Source: an uncultured bacterium
GTDB lineage: Bacteria; Bacillota; Clostridia; Lachnospirales; Lachnospiraceae
Length of the DNA stretch: 64,000 nt
Direction: 5' to 3'
Assembly (NCBI GenBank): GCA_905215155.1
Contig: CAJMPJ010000003.1
Span: 62,001 to 126,000, forward strand
The first letter of the stretch is position 1. Each line of letters opens with the position of its first letter. Below, one piece after another: positions 26,878 through 34,876 of this stretch. Under the pieces are notes generated by a model. It did no database searches. It saw nothing but the letters and a program-made list of their open reading frames with translations, and was not told the DNA's origin. The translations under genes and the position numbers were made by a program.

Positions 26878-27843
26878 ATGAAAATCAACCATAGAACCAG
26901 AGCTTTGCTTTTTTTAACCGGTCTTTTTATCTTGCTGTTTTTGATATCCTATCTCATCCTTCCTTCTAACAGCGTGGGGGATGGCTTATACAAAAAGGCA
27001 AACGGGATTCTAAAGGAACCGGAGCATACCATAGATTACATCGTCATCGGCGACAGTGAAGCCAGCACAAGCATTTCTCCCATGGAGATTTGGAATGCTT
27101 ACGGCTACACCGGATATAACTGCGGAGTTCCCGCCCAGCAGCTTCAGGATACTTACTACTTGCTGGAACGAGTACTGGAAAAACAGTCTCCAAAAGTGGT
27201 CCTGCTGGAAACCAATGCCTTTTACCGGGATTTTAAATACATCAATGCTCTGGAAAATACCGTGGAAGATACGGCAAAGAAGCTGTTTCCTGTCTACAAA
27301 TACCATAACAACTGGAGATATTTTCATCTCTATATGCTGAAAAATCTCCGGAAATCTCCGAATCAGGGACGTGTCACCGTATTCAAGGGATTTCAGTATA
27401 ACACGGCCGTAAAGCCCTATCAGGGCGGCCCTTACGGAAAAGAAACCGATCAGATATACCAAATCGGAGACCAGCCCTTGCAGTACATGAACAAAATCGC
27501 AGAATTATGCAGGGAACGGGGAATTAAACTGATCCTGTATTCTTCTCCTTCTCCCAAATGCTGGACCTACCAAAAGCACAATGCGGCATTGGCATTTGCA
27601 AAAGAAAAACAGCTTCCATATATTGATTTTAATTTAATGACCGATGAACTTCACATTGATTGGGCAAAGGATACCAGAGATGAAGGGGATCATATCAACT
27701 ACTATGGAGGGAAAAAGGTATCCGATTATATGGGTGCTTATCTAAAAAGGCACACCCATCTGCAAGACCACAGGGAGGAAGCAGCTTATTCCGCCTGGGA
27801 GGAAGAACTGAAGGCTTATCTCGCAATAACAAAGGACCACTGA
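26878..27843 (+). CDS. DltD-like SGNH-type extracytoplasmic transfer protein
   Basis: A 321-residue protein with one N-terminal membrane anchor (about 9-29) and an extracellular SGNH-hydrolase-like domain: nucleophile Ser in VIGDSEAS, Asn in the GVPAQQLQDTYY/ETNAFY region, and the Asp-His pair in DEGDHINYYGG. DltD and MBOAT-partner proteins such as PatB or AlgJ/AlgX share this layout and complete acyl transfer to an extracellular polymer. Last gene of the run: its stop is only 3 bp from the stop of the convergent MFS gene and no terminator is visible between them. Confidence 0.8.
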   Translation: MKINHRTRALLFLTGLFILLFLISYLILPSNSVGDGLYKKANGILKEPEHTIDYIVIGDSEASTSISPMEIWNAYGYTGYNCGVPAQQLQDTYYLLERVLEKQSPKVVLLETNAFYRDFKYINALENTVEDTAKKLFPVYKYHNNWRYFHLYMLKNLRKSPNQGRVTVFKGFQYNTAVKPYQGGPYGKETDQIYQIGDQPLQYMNKIAELCRERGIKLILYSSPSPKCWTYQKHNAALAFAKEKQLPYIDFNLMTDELHIDWAKDTRDEGDHINYYGGKKVSDYMGAYLKRHTHLQDHREEAAYSAWEEELKAYLAITKDH

Positions 27844-27846
27844 TCA

Positions 27847-29010
27847 TTAAAGGTTCGATCCGCACTCCTCTCTTTTTGAACTCCTGATTTCAGGAAGCAA
27901 TACTGCCGCACATAATGCGTAAAGAAGCATCAGCACGGAAAATACGAGATAAGGCACATCTTTCCCCCACAAATCAAAAAGGCTTCCTCCTATGACAGGC
28001 CCTATGATATGGCCGATGCTGGACCCAAAGGTGTATCTTCCATAATAATCACCAATCACGTGTTCATTGATTCCCTTAACAAACATGGCATCCAGAGAAT
28101 AATCCAAAGCTGAGGTGGACATCACATAAGCCGTCCACAAAACCTGAAAGGCTGACAGATCGTGGAAAACCACAACTGCAATTGCCATAGCAGCCGCAAG
28201 GATGGAACTAAGCACAATTACTTTCCGGTATCCAAGGGTATCCCCCAGACGCCCTAAATAGGGTCCCAGTAAGGAAGATACCACCATTGGCAGAAAGAAT
28301 ACAGTTGCAAGCTCTATCATATCCAGATCAAAGGACGCTTTTAAAAACGGGATCAATAACACCTGGGGTATACTGAGGAAAAGGCAGAGAAACAGATTGA
28401 AAAACCAGAGCTTTTGTTTCTCTTTTGTAAAAGCCACGGGCTTTAAATGACGGACGGGAGTTTTTTCCGTCCGTTTTACGTTGCGGAGGCAGCATAAAAA
28501 TCCAAGGACCGCAGCTCCTGCCGAACACAGAAAAAACAGCTTCCAGCCGCTCATCAGATCATACTTGCTAAAGATGAGAAAGGCCACGCCAACGCCGATC
28601 ATACCGCCAAAATTACAGTTGCTGTGAAACGCTCCTATGCTTTGGGCAAAACTTGCATTGCCGTCTAAAATAAGCCCCATCACAGATATATTCAATAATA
28701 TGCCTGCGGCTCCCTGAATGATACGGGCAGCCACCAGCTGCGGTATGGTTCCCGCCCCGGATAAAGCCAGATAGGCAACACCATAGACGGACAGCGACAA
28801 AAGCAGAAGAAAGCGGCGGCTGAACCGGTCAGACATGAAGCCCATAATCAGTTTCATGATCAAACCGGACAGCGCAAATACAGAAAAAAGCATGGTTAAT
28901 TCCAATGTGGTAAAATGCAATCGTTCCGTATACAAAGGCAGCAGACCTCCAAAAATAATGCTGGGGAGAGAAACCAAAATAACCGGAGCTGCGATCTGTT
29001 TATTCTGCAT
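27847..29010 (-). CDS. Major facilitator superfamily transporter
   Basis: A 387-residue protein with about 12 predicted helices in two halves. The MFS loop 2-3 signature appears as GFMSDRFSRRFLL and a related GRLGDTLGYRKVI lies in the second half. The size and simple drug-efflux pattern suggest a small-molecule exporter of the DHA1 type; substrate unknown. Its start is preceded by AAAGAGGTGG. It is convergent with the Dlt-like operon and follows the aminotransferase gene on the same strand with a 121-bp gap holding a weak hairpin (TTCTCCC/GGGAGAG at about 29095-29115). Confidence 0.82.
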   Translation of the reverse strand: MQNKQIAAPVILVSLPSIIFGGLLPLYTERLHFTTLELTMLFSVFALSGLIMKLIMGFMSDRFSRRFLLLLSLSVYGVAYLALSGAGTIPQLVAARIIQGAAGILLNISVMGLILDGNASFAQSIGAFHSNCNFGGMIGVGVAFLIFSKYDLMSGWKLFFLCSAGAAVLGFLCCLRNVKRTEKTPVRHLKPVAFTKEKQKLWFFNLFLCLFLSIPQVLLIPFLKASFDLDMIELATVFFLPMVVSSLLGPYLGRLGDTLGYRKVIVLSSILAAAMAIAVVVFHDLSAFQVLWTAYVMSTSALDYSLDAMFVKGINEHVIGDYYGRYTFGSSIGHIIGPVIGGSLFDLWGKDVPYLVFSVLMLLYALCAAVLLPEIRSSKREECGSNL

Positions 29011-29131
29011 GGACCACCTCTTTCTACTTCCATAAGAAGCCGTAAATGATTTTTATTCAAAAGACATATATGGAAATATTATACATCTATGTTCTCTCCC
29101 ATGCAAGGGAGAAGGACATGAAACCTCTGCA

Positions 29132-30352
29132 TCAGACCTTCTGTTTATAATAAGTGAGGAAATCAGTAAGCTTCTCACAGGCGGTCTTTAACTGATTCAA
29201 TTCCGGAAGATACACCACACGGAAATGATCCGGTCTTTCCCAATGGAAGCCGCCCCCGTGGGTCAGCAGGATCTTTTTATCCTTTAAAAAGTCCAGAACA
29301 AACTTTTCATCATCCAGAATATTGAATTTTTCCGTATCAATTTTCGGAAACATATAAAATGCTGCTTTGGGTTTTACTACGGAGATTCCGGGGATCTCAT
29401 TCAGTGCCCGGTATATGTATTCCCGCTGTTCATAGATTCTGCCGCCCGGCACCAGCAGCTGTTTCGTCTCCTCTCCCATCTCCAGTGCCATAGGGATCAC
29501 AGACTGAGCCGGAACGTTGGAGCAAAGTCTCATGGAGGACAACAGATTGATTCCTTCCACATATCCCTTTGCAAAGGATTTATCCCCACAAAGGCTCATC
29601 CAACCGCACCGGTATCCTGCAATCAAATGGGATTTGGATAACCCGTTAAAGGTAACGGTTAAAAGATCCGGTGCCAAGGATGCGATGGATACATGTTCAA
29701 GGCCGTCAAGCACCAGTCTGTCATAGATCTCATCCGCAAAAATAATAAGACCGTACTGCCTGGCCATCTCAACGATTTCTTCTAAAATTTCTCTGGGATA
29801 TAAGGCTCCTGTGGGATTATTGGGGTTGATCACCACAATGCCTTTGGTACGCTCTGTAATCTTGCCTTTCATATCCTGGATATCCGGGTACCACTGCGCC
29901 TGTTCGTCACAGATATAATGGACGGCGGTTCCTCCTGCCAGAGTGACTGAAGCGGTCCATAAAGGATAATCGGGAGTGGGAACTAAGATCTCATCTCCCT
30001 GGTTTAAAAGTCCCTGCATGGATAACGTAATCAGCTCACTGACTCCGTTTCCCGTATACACATCGTCTGCAGTCACCTGCTCAATCCCTTTCTTTTTATT
30101 GTATTCCACGATGGCCTTTCTGGCGGATAAAAGCCCTTTGGAATCGGAATAACCTTCTGTTGCTGACAGGTTATCATTCATAATCCGTAACAGTTCTTCC
30201 GGCGCGCAAAATCCAAAGGGTGCCGGGTTTCCGATATTTAATTTTAAGATTTCAATGCCCTGGTCGATCATGCGGTTTGCTTCATCCATGACCGGTCCCC
30301 TGATGTCGTAGCACACATGATCCAGCTTTGCTGATTTTTCAAATTTTCTCAT
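29132..30352 (-). CDS. Class I aminotransferase (AlaA/AvtA-like)
   Basis: A 406-residue PLP aminotransferase: LNIGNPAPFGF at the N-terminus, GNGVSELI for the PLP phosphate, VINPNNPTGALY, FADEIYDRL and the PLP Lys in FNGLSKSHLIAGYRCGW, then the Arg in HFRVVYLP that binds the alpha-carboxylate. It resembles alanine aminotransferase AlaA, which transfers amino groups between glutamate, pyruvate and related keto acids. It is controlled by the T-box leader just upstream, so expression should rise when one tRNA is uncharged. The likely amino acid is a branched-chain one or alanine. Confidence 0.88.
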   Translation of the reverse strand: MRKFEKSAKLDHVCYDIRGPVMDEANRMIDQGIEILKLNIGNPAPFGFCAPEELLRIMNDNLSATEGYSDSKGLLSARKAIVEYNKKKGIEQVTADDVYTGNGVSELITLSMQGLLNQGDEILVPTPDYPLWTASVTLAGGTAVHYICDEQAQWYPDIQDMKGKITERTKGIVVINPNNPTGALYPREILEEIVEMARQYGLIIFADEIYDRLVLDGLEHVSIASLAPDLLTVTFNGLSKSHLIAGYRCGWMSLCGDKSFAKGYVEGINLLSSMRLCSNVPAQSVIPMALEMGEETKQLLVPGGRIYEQREYIYRALNEIPGISVVKPKAAFYMFPKIDTEKFNILDDEKFVLDFLKDKKILLTHGGGFHWERPDHFRVVYLPELNQLKTACEKLTDFLTYYKQKV

Positions 30353-30390
30353 AAATTTTCTCCTTTTTTCCTAAAAATTAAATGTGTGAA

Positions 30391-30677
30391 AATACAAAAA
30401 AGCCCTAAGCGTCGAAACGCTTAGGGCGAATATACAATCCGTGTTACCACCTAAATTCAGAGAAATCTCTGCACTCTCTACGGTACTGACATACCGTGTC
30501 CCTGTAACGTGGGAATACGTTGAAGCCTACTAAATCCTCTTCCCAGCCGGAAGAATCTTCGTTCGGTCCAAAGCTCCGAGACTGCTTCGATATCTTGGAA
30601 TAAAGATTTTCACCAACCATCTTTTCTCTGAAATTCCGCGAATATGTACTATTTCTCTTCATTGCCTTTTCACTATT
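30391..30677 (-). ncRNA. T-box riboswitch leader of the aminotransferase gene
   Basis: On the minus strand the leader shows the distal Stem I loop GGTTGGTGAAAATC near 30620, the T-box sequence AGGTGGTAACACGG (30439-30452), and a terminator GCCCTAAGCG/CGCTTAGGGC followed by TTTTTT (30395-30426), about 40 bases before the gene. T-box RNAs read uncharged tRNA by codon-anticodon pairing in Stem I and switch from terminator to antiterminator. Aligned by eye, the specifier could be GTC (Val) at 30580-30582, but this position is uncertain. The promoter at 30684-30712 starts it. Confidence 0.88.
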
Positions 30678-30683
30678 TCCGCA

Positions 30684-30712
30684 ATCATAGCACATACCCC
30701 AGAAAATGTCAA
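30684..30712 (-). promoter_or_regulatory. Sigma-A promoter of the T-box leader
   Basis: Consensus TTGACA and TATGAT with 17 bp between them on the minus strand, just upstream of the T-box RNA. It partly abuts the 3' end of the carbonic anhydrase gene. Confidence 0.8.
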
Positions 30713-30754
30713 CCATAATTCCCTGATCTTTTACAGCCTCTTTCTGCTTCTCCC

Positions 30755-31297
30755 TCAAACGATCCGGGTCAATGCTCCCGTAACAGAATCTATTACCAGT
30801 CCGAAGACCTTGATCTCTTCCGGTACCAGCGGGTGGTTTCGTATCAGCTCCACCGATTTGCGAATGGATAAATCCAGATCAAAAAAGCCTCCCAGCCAGG
30901 ACTCAAAGTCAATACCGTAATACTTAATCAAATCAATATTCTTCTGGGTGACTCCCCGGGCTTTCATCTTCTTTACCATGCTGTGACTGTCCGTACATCT
31001 GGCTCCGCAGTCAGTATGTCCAATGACCAGGATCTCCTCCACACCCAATTCATAAATTCCGATTAAAAGGCTTCTCATGGCGCTGCCAAAGGGATGGGAA
31101 ATCACTCCTCCTGCATTTTTGATGAGCTTTGCATCCCCGTTCTTCAGTCCCAAGGCGGCAGGAAGCAATTCGGTCAGTCTGGTATCCATACAGGATACAA
31201 TAGCCGTTTTCTTATTGGGATATTTGTTTGTGATATAATTTTCATACCCTTTATTTTTTACAAATTCCTTATTAAACTGTAGTATTTCTTCCATCAT
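30755..31297 (-). CDS. Beta-class carbonic anhydrase
   Basis: A 180-residue zinc enzyme converting CO2 and bicarbonate. The zinc ligands are Cys in SCMDTRL, and His and Cys in GHTDCGAR, with the Asp-Arg dyad in CMDTRL. The short length and the motif fit the small beta-CA branch of Firmicutes. AGGAGAG precedes the start (two adjacent ATG codons). It follows the beta-propeller gene after 42 bp on the same strand and may be co-transcribed with it. Confidence 0.9.
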   Translation of the reverse strand: MMEEILQFNKEFVKNKGYENYITNKYPNKKTAIVSCMDTRLTELLPAALGLKNGDAKLIKNAGGVISHPFGSAMRSLLIGIYELGVEEILVIGHTDCGARCTDSHSMVKKMKARGVTQKNIDLIKYYGIDFESWLGGFFDLDLSIRKSVELIRNHPLVPEEIKVFGLVIDSVTGALTRIV

Positions 31298-31339
31298 GAT
31301 CGTTTTCTCTCCTGCTCATAAATTCAGCCGCTTCTTTGC

Positions 31340-32710
31340 TTATATGGACTCAGACGTCCGGTATATCCTCCATATGACGCCGGTGTTGGGTATAAATACA
31401 CTCGGATCTCCATCAATGTTATAGCCCATATCCACAATATACATGGATCCGTCCGGCCCAAAGAGCAGATGGATTGGTCTTTCAAACCCGCCTCCTCTGG
31501 AGATGGACGAAGGGAACCCATTTTTATTGATAGCAAAGGTGCTGACCGTCCGCGATTTCATATCAATTTTCGACACTCTGTGACCTGCTCCTGTATAGGA
31601 AAAGCCTCCCCCCGTTCCTCCATCAATGGTGCTGCCAAATTCTGTCACATAAACGTCTCCGTAAGGACCAAAACCCGTATTGTAATTAAATTCAAACGCG
31701 GACAGCGTAGAATGGGGCGGAAACCTTACATAAGGCCTTGGCGGTATATTGGGCTGGTTTTTCAGTAAGAGGGTAGGCTGCATCCCTCCCACCGGCGTAA
31801 AACGGGGGGAATCCACAGTCTCTCCCCCCGAATAATCCGGCCAGCCATACCACAGGTCCGGTGTCACATAATAGAAATCTTCGCCTGCATTTTCTATGGG
31901 CCTGCTTCCCACCGGATTATATCCGTTGTTTACTGTATAGAGCTGGCCGCTGTTGTTAAATTTCAAAAAAGCGGGATCACGGAATCCCCATGCCACCTGC
32001 TCCAGATTGGAGCCGTCCAAATTGGCCCTTAAAATGCTGCCGGAGGCCTTGATATATTTTTTCCTGATTTCATATTCTATATTCGGAATTCCATAGGGAG
32101 AAAAGGCACCGGTAAACGCAGGGTCATCGGTCACTGCTTCTGTCAGAATGTTATCCGTCTGAAAATTCTGCCCGTAAAGCATGACATAATCTCCGGTATA
32201 ATCGCATAACAATGGAGAAACCGTTACCCATTTATTATCATTTCCCACAACCCCGCTGTTGGTGACCGTCCCCTGTCCAAAATACAGTTTATTATCCGGA
32301 GAAAATGCGACCGGACTATTCACATGGTCCCCATTGCTTGGCAGACCCATGATAATATTCTGTCTTGTACCATCTTTGTATATCTTGGTAACAAATCCCC
32401 GGTGCGATACATAGAGGACACCATTTAAATAATTGATTCCCGATATGGGAGTAACAAAATCATCCGCAATGGTTTCAAACTGCCCATCCACGATTTTAAT
32501 TATTTGGGGATCACCGGTTGCCAGACCGGAATCAGCAATAAAAATATTTCCATCTTCATCAAAAATCATGCTGGAGGGTGCATTCAAATTACTCATAAAG
32601 ACTTCAATCCCATACCCTCTGACGATATAGATATCGGCTGGGTCCAAAAAACGTTCCAAAATAATCTCATCATCGTTACAGGTATGAATTCCATTTCTTC
32701 TTTGAAACAT
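31340..32710 (-). CDS. Glucose/sorbosone dehydrogenase-like beta-propeller protein
   Basis: A 456-residue all-beta protein with repeated propeller strands: PSSMIFDEDGNIFIADSG, PVAFSPDNKLYFGQG, WGFRDPAFLKFNNSGQLYTVNNG, YGDVYVTEFG and HLLFGPDGSMYIVDMG. It resembles the PQQ-dependent sugar dehydrogenase/L-sorbosone dehydrogenase and NHL families. There is no signal peptide, which is unusual since most of these act outside the cytoplasm. The ATG at 32710 has AGGTG 6 bases upstream. It lies between msrAB and carbonic anhydrase. Whether it binds PQQ or any cofactor cannot be told; it may be a binding or lactonase-like protein. Confidence 0.7.
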   Translation of the reverse strand: MFQRRNGIHTCNDDEIILERFLDPADIYIVRGYGIEVFMSNLNAPSSMIFDEDGNIFIADSGLATGDPQIIKIVDGQFETIADDFVTPISGINYLNGVLYVSHRGFVTKIYKDGTRQNIIMGLPSNGDHVNSPVAFSPDNKLYFGQGTVTNSGVVGNDNKWVTVSPLLCDYTGDYVMLYGQNFQTDNILTEAVTDDPAFTGAFSPYGIPNIEYEIRKKYIKASGSILRANLDGSNLEQVAWGFRDPAFLKFNNSGQLYTVNNGYNPVGSRPIENAGEDFYYVTPDLWYGWPDYSGGETVDSPRFTPVGGMQPTLLLKNQPNIPPRPYVRFPPHSTLSAFEFNYNTGFGPYGDVYVTEFGSTIDGGTGGGFSYTGAGHRVSKIDMKSRTVSTFAINKNGFPSSISRGGGFERPIHLLFGPDGSMYIVDMGYNIDGDPSVFIPNTGVIWRIYRTSESI

Positions 32711-32770
32711 CCACTTCACCTGGAAATATTTTATTACATTATATTCGGAGCCCTATAAATTATACAATAC

Positions 32771-33721
32771 TTAAAATAATATCAGATACTCCCCGTACCC
32801 TTCTTTTTCCATCTCATCCTTTGGAATAAACCGTAAAGAGGCACTGTTGATGCAGTAGCGGAGTCCGCCGCTTTCTTCCGGTCCATCTTCAAACACGTGG
32901 CCCAGATGGGAATCTCCATGTCTGCTTCTGACTTCTGTTCTATGTCTGCCCAGACTATGATCGGCAGCTTCTTTTATAAGCTCCTTGCTGATGGGTCTTG
33001 AAAAGCTGGGCCAGCCACAGCCTGAATCAAATTTATCATAAGACATAAACAGCGGTTCTCCGGTGGTGATATCCACATAAATTCCTTCACGGAATTCATC
33101 AAAATATTCATTTTTAAATGGCTGCTCCGTTGCGCTGTTCTGTGTGACTTCAAACTGTTCCTCCGTTAGGCTCTGCTTCAGTTCTTCCACCGTTTTCTTT
33201 GCGAATTTTCGGCTGATATCCACCGCTTCTTTGGCCTTTTCAAATTTATCCGCCCCAATATGGCAATAGCCGCCCGGGTTCTTGTCCAGATATTTCTGAT
33301 GATATTCCTCTGCCTTATAATAATTTTTTAATGGGAGCCTTTCGATTGCAATGGTTTCCTTATACCGTTTTTGAAGTTCTTCAATGGATCGCTGGATCAC
33401 CGGCGCATCCTGCTCATCCGTATAGTAAATGCCTGTCCGGTACTGGGAACCTACATCGCCGCCCTGACGGTTTACGCTTACCGGATTGATCACGTCGTAA
33501 TATAAATCCAGTAGATAGGGCAGGCTTATGACCGTGTCATCATATTCCACTTTCACGGTCTCCGCATGGCCGGTATTATGACTGCAAACCTCCTCATAGG
33601 TTGGATGTTCAGTATTTCCGTTGGCATAACCCACCTCGGTTGCCACGATTCCAGGTATATTCTGCAGATACTTTTCCGTTCCCCAAAAGCATCCTCCTGC
33701 CAGATAAATTTCTTTTTTCAT
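32771..33721 (-). CDS. msrAB: Bifunctional methionine sulfoxide reductase MsrA-MsrB
   Basis: A 316-residue fusion repairing both stereoisomers of oxidised methionine. MsrA (about 1-155) has the catalytic Cys in AGGCFWGTE, and GHAETV, YRTGIYY and EYHQKYL. MsrB (about 175-316) has [20 protein letters not shown] and the catalytic Cys in [10 protein letters not shown]. The zinc-binding CxxC pairs of some MsrB proteins are absent. Start at 33721 follows GAGGTGG. A promoter with a perfect palindrome over its -35 lies upstream, suggesting repression. Confidence 0.93.
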   Translation of the reverse strand: MKKEIYLAGGCFWGTEKYLQNIPGIVATEVGYANGNTEHPTYEEVCSHNTGHAETVKVEYDDTVISLPYLLDLYYDVINPVSVNRQGGDVGSQYRTGIYYTDEQDAPVIQRSIEELQKRYKETIAIERLPLKNYYKAEEYHQKYLDKNPGGYCHIGADKFEKAKEAVDISRKFAKKTVEELKQSLTEEQFEVTQNSATEQPFKNEYFDEFREGIYVDITTGEPLFMSYDKFDSGCGWPSFSRPISKELIKEAADHSLGRHRTEVRSRHGDSHLGHVFEDGPEESGGLRYCINSASLRFIPKDEMEKEGYGEYLILF

Positions 33722-33806
33722 CGGAACCACCTCTCTATTATCCTTGTTTCCTTATTCTGTTTCCACAGGAGACTTTATGATCCGTTATCATATGCTCCCT
33801 GTTTCG

Positions 33807-33835
33807 ATCATATCAGATGGACGCGTTGAAAACAA
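33807..33835 (-). promoter_or_regulatory. Sigma-A promoter of msrAB
   Basis: TTGTTT and TATGAT with 17 bp between on the minus strand, about 85 bases before msrAB. Its -35 lies inside the palindrome at 33830-33852. Confidence 0.6.
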
Positions 33836-33852
33836 GCAGAATCTGCTTGTTT
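33830..33852. promoter_or_regulatory. Candidate operator between msrAB and the DUF2935 gene
   Basis: AAACAAGCAG AAT CTGCTTGTTT, a perfect 10+3+10 inverted repeat covering the -35 of the msrAB promoter and located upstream of the divergent DUF2935 gene. No T tract follows it, so an operator is more likely than a terminator. The cognate regulator is not known. Confidence 0.55.
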
Positions 33853-33921
33853 GATTCTTTGAATACTTCTGATGATACAGGCATAAGATTCAGTAATTCA
33901 GTAATATCAGGAGTAATGTGC

Positions 33922-34806
33922 ATGATATCAACAGAAACGTATGTCCAGTGGTCTTTGCAGTACCACCTGTTCTGGCTCCGCATCTTGAAAGAGCACGCAA
34001 TTTTTATTGAGGCTACCATGCCTCCTCCCGGCAAATCCCTTGCTCTTGCCGCAGATGCTTACAAACAGAACTATGACCAGTTTTTAAAGACCGCTGTCAG
34101 CCTCTCAAACGGCGTCATCCCCTTTGATGTCATTAATTCAGGACAATATTATACCCAATATACGGAAGAGGCGGAACGGCTGGCAGAACGCTACACCGGA
34201 ATCAGGATCAATACCGATATCACCCTGTCGGAATATGACATTGAACCCCTTTCCGTTCCTTTTCGGGTAACAGGAACTATGGAACAGGAGATTTCCCTGT
34301 TGAATCAGAATATTCTGTCCATGACAGACTCTTTTGTCCAGTTTCAGTCACAGCTTTTAAATAACCGTTCCTCCTGCGGCATCTTTACCATGATGTACAC
34401 CGGAGATCTTCTTCACATTCTCCTGGAAGCAAAGAGATATCAGATGATTCTCTCCGCCCTGGAACAAAGAGACGAGAATGCCATTGAAAATTATAAGACA
34501 TTCTGGACGCAAAACATGGCAGATCATGCCAAAGTCATGCGGGGACAGTTTGATCCTACGGAAAACGCATATTTTAACAGGGCAAACATGTTCGCCAATT
34601 TATTTGACACTCTTTCCCAGGAAGAAATGAATCCCGCCACATTTCCCTCCGATACGACCCTTCTAAAAGATACCAGCGACATCCGTGATTTTAAGGCGGA
34701 TACCACCGAGGCCCTCATCAGCTGTAAGGTCCAGGCCATCATGCTGTCTCTTTATACGGATCACCTTTTGCGGGAGGCAAATCACTTTCTCTTCCTCCTG
34801 CAGTAA
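33922..34806 (+). CDS. DUF2935 helical protein (possible metal-binding)
   Basis: A 294-residue, mostly helical protein of the DUF2935 type. The first half opens VQWSLQYHLFWLRILKEHAIFIEATMPP and the second half repeats the theme with LHILLEAKRYQ, FWTQNMADHAKVMRGQFDP and DHLLREANHFLFLL. The paired Glu/His spacing across the two halves resembles hemerythrin-like bundles that bind two metals. Function unknown. The ATG at 33922 follows AGGAG by 8 bases; the frame extends further upstream but without a better start. It shares a palindromic intergenic region with msrAB, so an oxidative or metal stress role is plausible. Confidence 0.8.
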   Translation: MISTETYVQWSLQYHLFWLRILKEHAIFIEATMPPPGKSLALAADAYKQNYDQFLKTAVSLSNGVIPFDVINSGQYYTQYTEEAERLAERYTGIRINTDITLSEYDIEPLSVPFRVTGTMEQEISLLNQNILSMTDSFVQFQSQLLNNRSSCGIFTMMYTGDLLHILLEAKRYQMILSALEQRDENAIENYKTFWTQNMADHAKVMRGQFDPTENAYFNRANMFANLFDTLSQEEMNPATFPSDTTLLKDTSDIRDFKADTTEALISCKVQAIMLSLYTDHLLREANHFLFLLQ

Positions 34807-34833
34807 TTAAATACAAGGATTTCCATACATAGT

Positions 34834-34864
34834 AAAAGACGTGAACTCAGATTCACGTCTTTTT
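34834..34864. terminator. Bidirectional terminator between DUF2935 and GMC genes
   Basis: AAAAGACGTGAA pairs perfectly with TTCACGTCTTTT around a 6-base loop, with A and T tracts on both sides, between two convergent genes. Confidence 0.85.
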
Positions 34865-34876
34865 GCAGTTCCTTCC

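Noticed and set aside
30444..30758. Open frame of 104 codons between the aminotransferase and carbonic anhydrase genes
   Set aside because: It overlies the promoter and T-box leader and has no protein-family features.
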